The notes beneath the pieces were generated by a model. That model was not told where the DNA came from. It saw only the letters and a program-made list of their open reading frames with translations, and ran no database searches. A stretch of DNA of 64,000 nucleotides from assembly GCA_021732665.1 (NCBI GenBank), contig JAKFUL010000022.1, positions 1 through 64,000 of the forward strand, in the 5' to 3' direction. Origin of the DNA: Acetobacteraceae bacterium. Lineage in GTDB: Bacteria; Pseudomonadota; Alphaproteobacteria; Acetobacterales; Acetobacteraceae. Position 1 is the first letter of the stretch. Every line of letters begins with the position of its first letter. Positions 16,171 through 23,515 of this stretch are shown here, one piece after another. The position numbers and the translations under genes were made by a program.

Positions 16171-17475
16171 ATGAAATCCTGCCGCATTCTGATCATCGAA
16201 GATGACGCCCTGATCGGCATGCTGCTGACCGCCATGCTGGGACAGATGGACCACGACGTCTGCCCGGTGGCGTCGACCGCCGCCGATGGCATGACCGCCG
16301 CGGCCCGTTACGGGCCGGAGCTGGTGATCGCTGATGTGCGGTTGGGCGACCCGACACGGCTGCAGCAGGTGCTGCTCAACCTTCTGGGGAATGCGATCAA
16401 GCTCACCGAAGCGGGCGAGGTGTCATTGCGGGTCACGCTCGATGGCAACGCCGCCATCCCCACCGCCCTGCGGTTCACCATCGCCGATACCGGCATCGGC
16501 ATTTCCGAGGAGAAGCTGGGCCGGGTCTTCGAGCGCTTCACCCAGGCCGATTCATCGACCACCCGCCGGTTCGGCGGCTCGGGCCTGGGGCTGACGATTT
16601 CCAAGCGCCTGGTCGAGCTGATGGGGGGCCGCATCTGGGCCCAGAGCGACGTGGGCGAGGGCAGCGTGTTCTCCTTCGCCGTGCCCTTCGAGATTTGGGC
16701 CGGGGCGAAGGGACGGGCGGCGGTGCCGGTCGGCACCGGGGAAGAGCCGCCGCTTGCGGCGCTGCGCATTCTTCTGGCCGAGGATTCCCCCGACAATTGC
16801 ACGATCACGCTGGCCTATCTGGAGGACACGCCCTATCGGATCGAGATCGCCGAGACCGGCGCCATCGCCTGCGAAATGTTCGAAGCCGGGCATTTCGACC
16901 TCGTCCTGATGGACCGGCAGATGCCGGTCATGGACGGGCTGACCGCGACGCGCACGATCAGGACATGGGAACAGGCGAATGGCCGGCCCCCCACCCCGAT
17001 CATCGCCCTGGCGGCCTCGGCGCTGAAGGGCGACCGGGAGAAATGCGTGGCGGCGGGGTGCACGGCGTATTTGACCAAGCCGATCAAGCAGGACGTCCTG
17101 CTGCATGCGATCAAGGAGTATTCCACCGTCGCGCCGCTGTCATCGGGACAGCCAGGCGGCGGGAGAGAGGCGGCGCTTTCGAAGACGAACAATCAGGCCG
17201 CTGACCGGGTCGCCGTATTTCTGCAGAATTGCGGCCGAAACGTCATCGCGATGCGCGGCGCGCTGGATCGGGGGGATTTCGGGGTGATCGAGTTTCTGGG
17301 CCATGGCATGCGCGGGGCCGGGGGCATGTTCGGCTTTCAGGCCATCACCGATATCGGCGCGGCCCTCGAAGACGCCGCCGAGAGCGCCGACGCGGACTCG
17401 GCGCGCCAATGGATCGGCGCGCTGGCGTCGTATCTGGATTGTGCGGGGATGATCGCCCAGCCGGCATCGGCCTGA
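16171..17475 (+). CDS. Chimeric two-component protein: half REC, HATPase, REC, Hpt
   Basis: The 434-residue product starts as a normal receiver domain (MKSCRILIIEDDALIG, phosphoacceptor position D55 in VIADVRLGD). At residue 60 it switches directly into the N box of a histidine kinase ATPase domain (GDPTRLQQVLLNLLGNAIK, 59-77). DTGIG at 106-110 and GGSGLGL at 135-141 follow. A complete receiver domain comes next (LLAEDSPDN, D248 in LMDRQMPVMDG, K303), then an Hpt domain with H378 (GHGMRGAGGMFGF). The HisKA dimerisation domain and the second half of the first REC are missing. It has no obvious cognate partner nearby. The frame is intact, so it could be a stable fusion. Confidence 0.82.
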   Translation: MKSCRILIIEDDALIGMLLTAMLGQMDHDVCPVASTAADGMTAAARYGPELVIADVRLGDPTRLQQVLLNLLGNAIKLTEAGEVSLRVTLDGNAAIPTALRFTIADTGIGISEEKLGRVFERFTQADSSTTRRFGGSGLGLTISKRLVELMGGRIWAQSDVGEGSVFSFAVPFEIWAGAKGRAAVPVGTGEEPPLAALRILLAEDSPDNCTITLAYLEDTPYRIEIAETGAIACEMFEAGHFDLVLMDRQMPVMDGLTATRTIRTWEQANGRPPTPIIALAASALKGDREKCVAAGCTAYLTKPIKQDVLLHAIKEYSTVAPLSSGQPGGGREAALSKTNNQAADRVAVFLQNCGRNVIAMRGALDRGDFGVIEFLGHGMRGAGGMFGFQAITDIGAALEDAAESADADSARQWIGALASYLDCAGMIAQPASA

Positions 17476-17601
17476 CGCCGCAGCGCCAGCCTGCTGGGAG
17501 ATAACTGGCTTGCTGGCGGCTGGCTGTAGGCCAGCGTGGAACGGCTCAACCTGCGGATGGGTGGCCGCGCGTCGTGTCCATTATCAGGGGCCTGGCGCTG
17601 A

Positions 17602-18555
17602 TCAATCGGCGAATTCGCCGGCGGCGCGCAGCACCGGCGTCCAGCGCGCCACCTCGTCGGCGAGATGGGCGCGAAGCGCCTCGGGCGTCACGCGCTCGGG
17701 CGGTTCGGGGGTGGTGGCGAGATCGGCCAGGCGGGCGACCACGCGCGGTTCCGCGAGCGCCACGCGCAGGGCTTGCGCCAGGCGCTGGGTAATGGCATCG
17801 GGCGTGCCGCGCGGGGCGTAGAGCCCGTGCCAGATGCTTACCTCCAGCCCCGGCAAGCCGGCCTGACCGGCGGTGGGCACCTCCGGGATCTGCGGCAGGC
17901 GCGCGGGGCTGGTGACGGCGAAGGCGCGGACGCGGCCATCGGTGACGAAGGGCATGGCGCTGGTGGTCTGGTCGCAGGAGATGTCGACACGGCCGGCCAT
18001 GATCTCGGTCATCACCGGGGCGGTGCCGCGGAAGGCGATGGCGGTCATTTCGGTGTGGATCAGGCTGCGCAGCAGGGTCATGCAAAGATGGCTGGCGCTG
18101 CCCACGCCCGCATGGGCCAGGTTCACGCCCAGCCCGGTTTCGCGCAGCCAGGCGATCAAGCCCGGAAAATCGCGCACCGGCAGCGAGGTGCGGCCGATCA
18201 CCACCATGGGCACCGGGCTGATCAGGCCGATGGGGGCAAAGGCCACCAGCGGGTCATAGGGCGGGTTGCGGAACTGCGCGGTAACGGTGGCGACACCGAT
18301 ATTGCCCAGCAGCAGGGTATGGCCATCGGGGCGCGCATTGGCCACCCGGGCGCCGCCGATGGTGCCGCCCGCGCCGGTCACGTTCTCGGCGGTGACGGCA
18401 ACACCCAGGCCGCGGCTCATCGCCTCGGCCAGGGTGCGGCCCAGCACATCGGTGGGGCCGCCGGCGGCGAAGGGGATGATCAGCGCCACGGGCCGGTCCG
18501 GGAAGGCCAGGGCAGGGGTCGCGGCCAGCAGCAGGGCCAGCAGGATACGCTTCAT
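17602..18555 (-). CDS. Bug-type tripartite tricarboxylate transporter binding protein
   Basis: A 317-residue periplasmic protein of the TctC/Bug family. The start at 18555 gives the signal peptide MKRILLALLLAATPALA. The family motif FPDRPVALIIPFAAGGPTD follows, then AENVTGAGGTIGGARVANA and the G-rich binding loops (HAGVGSASHLCMTLL). A C-terminal GLYAPRGTPDAITQRL completes it. No TctA/TctB membrane genes are present. It lies one base after the quinone-oxidoreductase gene in the dioxygenase operon, so its ligand may be an aromatic acid or a related carboxylate. Confidence 0.88.
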   Translation of the reverse strand: MKRILLALLLAATPALAFPDRPVALIIPFAAGGPTDVLGRTLAEAMSRGLGVAVTAENVTGAGGTIGGARVANARPDGHTLLLGNIGVATVTAQFRNPPYDPLVAFAPIGLISPVPMVVIGRTSLPVRDFPGLIAWLRETGLGVNLAHAGVGSASHLCMTLLRSLIHTEMTAIAFRGTAPVMTEIMAGRVDISCDQTTSAMPFVTDGRVRAFAVTSPARLPQIPEVPTAGQAGLPGLEVSIWHGLYAPRGTPDAITQRLAQALRVALAEPRVVARLADLATTPEPPERVTPEALRAHLADEVARWTPVLRAAGEFAD

Positions 18556-18556
18556 C

Positions 18557-19513
18557 TCAGGCCTCCATGTCGAAGAGAACGCGGGCGGGGGAGCCGGCAT
18601 GGACCAGGCGGTAGGCGGCATCGGCCGCCGAAAGCGGGAAGATGCAGGCGGGGTCGAGTTCATAGGGCAGCAGGGCGCCGCGCTCGAAATCCGGGCGCAG
18701 GGATTCCAGCACCGCGCCGGTCTGGGACGCGGTCAGCGCCAGCGTGTCCACGCCGACGAAGCGGTGGCGGCCGCGATAGAAGGCCAGGATGTCGAAATCC
18801 ACGGCGCGGGATTGCGTGGCGATGAGGATCTGGGTGGCGCCATGGCCCATGGCCGCGTTGGCGTCGGCAAACACCGCGCTGCCGATGGTGTTGAAAACGA
18901 GGTCGGCATGCACCGGCCCCGCCTGGCCCACCACGATGTCCACCCCGGCGGGCACCGCGGCGCGGGCTTCCTCACGCCGCACCGCGCCGATGACCCGCGC
19001 GCCGGCGGCCATCGCGATCTGGCAGGCCGCCTGCCCAACACGGCCATTGGCGCCATGGACCAGCACCAGCGAACCGGGCTTCACGCCGCCGGCCTCGGCA
19101 AACCCCACGGCGGCGGTGACGAAGGGCACGCCGACGGCCGCGGCCTGTTGCAGCGAGAGGTTGGCCGGCTTCTCGTAAAGCGCCTCGACCGGCAAAGCGA
19201 GGTGCCGGGCATGGCTGCCATCGCGGGTGATGCCGACATCGCCGCCGCTGCCCCAGACCTGCCGCCCCAGCCATTCCGCCGGCCCCGCCACCACCGTGCC
19301 GGCGAAGTCTCGGCCGGGGGTGCGGGGGAAGATGGCCTTGGGCATGATGCCCATGGTCGCCTTCACATCCGAGGGATTTACCCCGGCGGCCACAACCTCC
19401 ACCACCGCATGGCCGGGCGGTGGGGCCATGGCGCGGTCTTCCAGTGACAGGCCGAAGGCCTCCGGCCCAGGGGCCTTGGCGGCGATACGAAGGGCGGGGC
19501 CGAGGAGCGACAT
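18557..19513 (-). CDS. Zinc-independent alcohol dehydrogenase / quinone oxidoreductase family protein
   Basis: A 318-residue MDR-superfamily oxidoreductase. The N-terminal GroES-like domain has VVEVVAAGVNPSDVKATMG and TPGRDFAGTVV. The Rossmann domain has VLVHGANGRVGQAACQIAMAAGARVIGAVR near 155-185. The usual zinc-ligand cysteines are lacking, consistent with NADPH:quinone reductase-like members. It is in the same operon as the ring-cleavage dioxygenase, and could reduce maleylacetate-type or enone intermediates. That role is inferred from position only. Confidence 0.8.
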   Translation of the reverse strand: MSLLGPALRIAAKAPGPEAFGLSLEDRAMAPPPGHAVVEVVAAGVNPSDVKATMGIMPKAIFPRTPGRDFAGTVVAGPAEWLGRQVWGSGGDVGITRDGSHARHLALPVEALYEKPANLSLQQAAAVGVPFVTAAVGFAEAGGVKPGSLVLVHGANGRVGQAACQIAMAAGARVIGAVRREEARAAVPAGVDIVVGQAGPVHADLVFNTIGSAVFADANAAMGHGATQILIATQSRAVDFDILAFYRGRHRFVGVDTLALTASQTGAVLESLRPDFERGALLPYELDPACIFPLSAADAAYRLVHAGSPARVLFDMEA

Positions 19514-19524
19514 GGGCAGGGCTT

Positions 19525-19722
19525 TCAGGTCAGGCCGAACAGGTCGCGCGCATGCAGCACCGTGGCGGGGAAGGCCGCGCCGCCCAATTCGGCGGCCAGG
19601 GCCTCGGCCGCCGCCTGCTGGCCGCGATAGGACAGGATGGGGGTATAGCCGGCGCCAGCGAAGGCGCGCGCGGTGGCGCCGCCGATGCCGCCGGAACCGC
19701 CGAGGATGATCGCGGTTTTCAT
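19525..19722 (-). CDS. Truncated short-chain dehydrogenase (N-terminal fragment)
   Basis: The 65-residue product begins as an SDR: MKTAIILGGSGGIGGATARA (glycine motif at 8-14), then YTPILSYRGQQAAAEALAAEL. It leaves the family pattern at about residue 51 and ends VLHARDLFGLT. SDRs are about 240-260 residues, so the catalytic Ser-Tyr-Lys part is absent. Its ATG still overlaps the dioxygenase stop (ATGA at 19722-19719). An internal deletion joining the SDR start to another gene's end is the simplest explanation. It probably has no dehydrogenase activity. Confidence 0.6.
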   Translation of the reverse strand: MKTAIILGGSGGIGGATARAFAGAGYTPILSYRGQQAAAEALAAELGGAAFPATVLHARDLFGLT

Positions 19723-20603
19723 GCGATGGGGGGCAGCGGCAAGCGGGCCTCGCCCGGTTCCAGATGGAAGGCGTAGTCGAGTTGATAAAAATCCTCGCCC
19801 GAGCCGTCGGGGGCGGGCTCTTCGCTGCGCCGGTAGTCGCCGATCAGCGCGGAGGTCACGCCAAAGACCACGTCGCTGTCCAGATGCGGGTCGCTGTCGA
19901 TGAAGACCTGGGTGACCAGCGTCTTGAACCCCTCCTTGTGGATGATGAAGTGCAAATGCGCTGGCCGCATGGGGTGGCGCAGCTGCGCCCGCAGCAGGTC
20001 GCCGCTGGGGCCATGGGTCGGGATGGGGTAGCCGGCGGGAAGCGCGGTGAAGAAGCTGAAGCGCCCCTCCGCATTGGTGCGGAACTGGCCGCGCAGATTC
20101 ATCTCCGGCGCGCCCTCAACCTGGTTTTCATAAAAACCCTCGATCGAGGAATGCCAGACATCGACGCGGGCATCGGCGACCGGCGCGCCGCCGGCCAGCA
20201 CCCGGCACTGCGCCATCAGGCGGGGGCCACGGGTTTCGCCGCGGATCAGGCTGCCGCCATCCTCGGTCTTCGGCGAATTGTCGCGCCAGAAGGGGCCGAG
20301 CAGCGCGGCGGCGGTTTCGGTCGCGCCGCCATCGCCGTTGTTCAGCAGGCAGACCAGGGTGGAAATGCCCAGCACGTCGGAGGCCAGCACGGCCTCGTTA
20401 TGCGTGGGTGACATCGCCTGGCCGATGCGGGCGAGGAATTCCAGGCCCTGCTCGAATTCCTGCTCGGAGGGCCGGATTTCGCGCACGAAGGCATGCAGGT
20501 GGCGGACAAGCGCCTGGGTAACGTGGCGGACACGCGGGTCGGGTGTGCGGGACATCGCCTCCAGCACAGCGGTCGTGACATCGGCCTCGGTTTCGATGCG
20601 CAT
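19719..20603 (-). CDS. Intradiol ring-cleavage dioxygenase (hydroxyquinol/catechol 1,2-dioxygenase)
   Basis: A 294-residue non-heme Fe(III) dioxygenase of the intradiol family. The four iron ligands are visible: Tyr158 (EGFYENQ), Tyr192 (AGYPIPTHGP), His216 and His218 (RPAHLHFII). An N-terminal dimerisation domain (about 1-100) with SEQEFEQGLEFLARIGQ is typical of catechol and hydroxyquinol dioxygenases. It splits a dihydroxy or trihydroxybenzene between the hydroxyls to a muconate or maleylacetate. HNEAVLASDVLGISTLV resembles the hydroxyquinol branch, but the substrate is not certain. The next gene upstream is the amidohydrolase (60 bases away). Confidence 0.87.
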   Translation of the reverse strand: MRIETEADVTTAVLEAMSRTPDPRVRHVTQALVRHLHAFVREIRPSEQEFEQGLEFLARIGQAMSPTHNEAVLASDVLGISTLVCLLNNGDGGATETAAALLGPFWRDNSPKTEDGGSLIRGETRGPRLMAQCRVLAGGAPVADARVDVWHSSIEGFYENQVEGAPEMNLRGQFRTNAEGRFSFFTALPAGYPIPTHGPSGDLLRAQLRHPMRPAHLHFIIHKEGFKTLVTQVFIDSDPHLDSDVVFGVTSALIGDYRRSEEPAPDGSGEDFYQLDYAFHLEPGEARLPLPPIA

Positions 20604-20663
20604 GGGCGCCCTCCTGGTTTATGGCGCCATCATGCTCCTGGATGGCGGGGCTCGTGTAGCCCC

Positions 20664-21899
20664 TCAGGCGGGCGGGTGAAGCTCCGCCCGCTGCCTTGTG
20701 AAGCTGCGGCGGCCGCGCTTGAAACCGTAGAGGACCGGGGCGATGTCGCGCAGCGCCTGCACCGGGTCCGGCGCGTCCACCACCACCATGTCGGCCGGGT
20801 TGCCCACCGCCAGGCCGTAATCGCGGCGGCGCAGCAGCCTGGCGGAATGGGCGGTGAACATGTCCCAGACCATGCGCAGATCGGCCGCGTCGCCGCGCTG
20901 GGTGACATTGGCCAGAAGATTGGCCATGCGGATCAGCTGCGCATCGCCGAAGGGGGTGAAGGGGTTTTGCACATTGTTGGTGGAGAGGTTGGCCAGCGCG
21001 CCGGCGCGCAGCATGGCCACCCCATCCACCACGCCGCGGCGCACGTTTTCGGTCTGGTCGCGGCCCATCAGGAAGAGGTCGGTGGCCGGCAGCACCGTCA
21101 GCGCCACGCCGGCCTGGGCCATGCGGTGGGTGACCTCCAGGAACCGCTCGGGCGTGGCGGAGGCCAGCTTGGTGCCGTGGCCGATGGCGCAGCGCCCCTG
21201 CCAGCCGTGTCTCTCCGCCAGTTCGCAGACCAGGATCACATCCATGTCATGCGGGTTGGTGCCGCTGTCGAGATGCATGTCGACATCGACATCGAACTCC
21301 ACGGCGAGCTCGAAGACGCGGCGGATTTGCCCATGGCGGTCGCGGTCGTAATTGGGTGCCGCGCCGATCACGGTGGCGCCGGATTTCAGCGCCTCGATCA
21401 TCAGCTCCTCGGTGCCTGGATTGTCCAGCATGCCGTCCTGAGGCATCACGCAGATCTCCAGATCGATGGCCCAGGCATAGGCATCGACCAGCGCCTTTAC
21501 CCCCTGGAAGCCGCGCATGCCGACCTTCGGGTCCACCTCGCAATGGGTGCGCATGATGGTGGTGCCATGGCTGATGGATTTCTCCAGCGTGGCGCGGGCG
21601 CGGGCGTTCACATCCTCGACCGTGAAGCTGTGTTTCACCGCCGAGACACGCTCCATGGCGCCATGCGGGTTGCGCGCCGGCTCGCAGCCGCAGCGGCCGA
21701 TGATGCCGGATTTGTCGAGGTGGATATGGGTTTCGATGAAGCCCGGGGAGACCAGGCAGCCGCCGACATCGAGGATCTCGCCGGCCTCTCGCGGCAGGCC
21801 GGGGGCGATGGCGGCGATGCGCCCGCCCTGCACAGCGATGTCGGTGAGTGCCTCGGAATCGATCAGGCGGGCATTGGTCAGCAGGAGGTCGAAGGCCAT
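20664..21899 (-). CDS. Amidohydrolase, cytosine deaminase / AtzC-like
   Basis: A 411-residue metal-dependent hydrolase with start at 21899 (MAFDLLLTNARLID). Metal-site motifs are ETHIHLDKSG (H58, H60), DMHLDSG (H209) and IGHGTK (H241). The region that carries the fourth ligand Asp in cytosine deaminases reads LSTNNVQNPF (N308) here. The substrate is probably an N-containing ring or side chain removed before ring cleavage, because the gene heads an operon with an intradiol dioxygenase. It is divergent from the Bug gene at 21973, with 73 bases between them. Confidence 0.8.
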   Translation of the reverse strand: MAFDLLLTNARLIDSEALTDIAVQGGRIAAIAPGLPREAGEILDVGGCLVSPGFIETHIHLDKSGIIGRCGCEPARNPHGAMERVSAVKHSFTVEDVNARARATLEKSISHGTTIMRTHCEVDPKVGMRGFQGVKALVDAYAWAIDLEICVMPQDGMLDNPGTEELMIEALKSGATVIGAAPNYDRDRHGQIRRVFELAVEFDVDVDMHLDSGTNPHDMDVILVCELAERHGWQGRCAIGHGTKLASATPERFLEVTHRMAQAGVALTVLPATDLFLMGRDQTENVRRGVVDGVAMLRAGALANLSTNNVQNPFTPFGDAQLIRMANLLANVTQRGDAADLRMVWDMFTAHSARLLRRRDYGLAVGNPADMVVVDAPDPVQALRDIAPVLYGFKRGRRSFTRQRAELHPPA

Positions 21900-21972
21900 G
21901 GGTCTCTCGGGCGGTTGCTGGCACAAGCTTTGCGTGAATTCTTCATTCGCGAATACCCGAAAGGTTTTTGGC

Positions 21973-22932
21973 ATGTTCCCACGCCGCGCGTTGCTGCTCG
22001 CCGCACTCGCCTCTCCCGCCCTGGCCCAGACGGGTTGGCCGGAGCGGCCGATCCGCTGGATCGTGAATTTCCCGCCCGGCGGTGCGGCCGACACGCTCAG
22101 CCGCATCCTGGCCCAGGCCATGGGCGGCAGGCTGGGGCAGCCGGTGGTGGTGGAGAACCGGCCCGGCGCCGGCGGCGCGCTGGGCGCCGATATCCTGGCC
22201 AAGGCGCGCGGCGACGGGCATCTCGTGATGATGTCCTCGGCCGCCAGCCATGGCATCGGGCCGGTGCTCTACCGCAACTCGCCCTATGACGCGCTGGGCG
22301 ATTTCACCCATGTCCGCCTCGTCGGCAGTTTTCCCTCCGTGCTGGCGGTGAATCCGGAATTGCCGGCGCGCGACGTGGCCGGGTTGCTGGCGCTGATGCG
22401 GGCCAGGCCGGGCACCATCAGCTATGGCTCGGGCGGCAATGGCACGCTGAACCATTTGCTGGGCCAGGTGTTTTCCCGCGCCGCGGGGGTGGAGTTCACC
22501 CATGTGCCCTATCGGGGCTCGGCGCCGGCGCTGACCGACACCATCGCCGGCAATATCCCGGCGATCATGGAAAGCCTGCCCATCGCGCTGGGGCATTTGC
22601 GCGGCGGGCGGCTGCGCCCACTGGCCACGTCGGAGGCCGAACGCAGCCCGGCCCTGCCCGATGTTCCCACCTTCGCCGAGCAGGGCTTCCCCGCGGCCAC
22701 CGCCAGCAACTGGTTCGGCTTTTCCCTCCCCGCCGGCATCGCGCCCGAGGTCGTGGCGCGCTGGGATGCCGAGATCGCGGCATTGCTGGCCGATCCCGGC
22801 GTGGTCGAGCGCTTCGGTGCCATCGGCGTGCGCCCGGGCCGGCTGGGGCCGGCGGAATACACCGGCCTCGTGCGCTCCGAACTCGATCGCTGGCGCGCGG
22901 TGATCCGGGAGGGAAACATCACCGCGGAATGA
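21973..22932 (+). CDS. Bug-type tripartite tricarboxylate transporter binding protein
   Basis: A 319-residue TctC/Bug protein. The start at 21973 gives the signal peptide MFPRRALLLAALASPALAQ and the mature start WPERPIRWIVNFPPGGAADT. Further motifs are VENRPGAGGALGADILA and SYGSGGNGTLNHLLG, then the C-terminal WFGFSLPAGIAPEVVARW. Membrane partner genes are absent. It is transcribed away from the amidohydrolase and may share its regulation. A ferredoxin gene follows 82 bases later on the same strand. Confidence 0.88.
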   Translation: MFPRRALLLAALASPALAQTGWPERPIRWIVNFPPGGAADTLSRILAQAMGGRLGQPVVVENRPGAGGALGADILAKARGDGHLVMMSSAASHGIGPVLYRNSPYDALGDFTHVRLVGSFPSVLAVNPELPARDVAGLLALMRARPGTISYGSGGNGTLNHLLGQVFSRAAGVEFTHVPYRGSAPALTDTIAGNIPAIMESLPIALGHLRGGRLRPLATSEAERSPALPDVPTFAEQGFPAATASNWFGFSLPAGIAPEVVARWDAEIAALLADPGVVERFGAIGVRPGRLGPAEYTGLVRSELDRWRAVIREGNITAE

Positions 22933-23014
22933 GGTTGTTCATGACGCTTCCGCACCGTTCTTGACGAGGCGGGCCTCGGCACGATTTCATGTCCGGCAAG
23001 AAACGAGGAAGCCC

Positions 23015-23326
23015 ATGCCACGTGTCATCTTTACCCTGCCCGATGGCACGACCCGCGCGGTGGAGGGCGAGGAGGGGCTGACCGCGATGCATGCCGCCCT
23101 GGCCGGCAAGGTGCCGGGGATCGAGGCGGATTGCTATGGCGACTGCGCCTGCGCCACCTGCCATGTCTATGTCGATGAAGCGTGGTGCGCCCGCCTGCCG
23201 CCGCCCAATGCGGAGGAGCGCAGCATGCTGGCCGAGGCGCCGCATCGCCGCCCCGAATCCCGCCTCGCCTGCCAGATCCCGGTCTCGGCCGGGACGGATG
23301 GGATCATCATGCGGGTTCCGGCCTGA
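23015..23326 (+). CDS. 2Fe-2S ferredoxin, adrenodoxin-like
   Basis: A 103-residue [2Fe-2S] ferredoxin with the vertebrate/ISC-type pattern. DCYGDCACATCHVYVDEAW carries the C-x5-C-x2-C ligands, and the fourth cysteine is in SRLACQIPV. The ATG at 23015 has AGGAAG shortly upstream and gives MPRVIFTLPDGTTRAVE. Such ferredoxins feed electrons to cytochrome P450s or ring-hydroxylating oxygenases. No reductase or oxygenase adjoins it, so its partner is unknown. A longer frame to 22961 adds no conserved sequence. Confidence 0.85.
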   Translation: MPRVIFTLPDGTTRAVEGEEGLTAMHAALAGKVPGIEADCYGDCACATCHVYVDEAWCARLPPPNAEERSMLAEAPHRRPESRLACQIPVSAGTDGIIMRVPA

Positions 23327-23515
23327 CCGCGCTGCTGGCGAGCGGCGCGCCATGGCCATGCATGCCCCTCCGGTCGGGGATTTCTCCATGCCCGGTGACC
23401 TGGCTTGCTTCGGCACATGGCTTGCGGCGCGGGTGCGGGCAGCGGCTCCTTCCCCGAGACCGCGGCGCACCGCGACGCCGTGGCCGCCCTGGTTGGCGCG
23501 CAGCCGGGCGGTTGA

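Noticed and set aside
23417-23515. 32-codon ORF between the ferredoxin and the GGDEF-EAL gene
   Set aside because: It has no ribosome binding site or recognisable sequence, and its stop sits in a TGATCA shared with the convergent gene. Probably chance.
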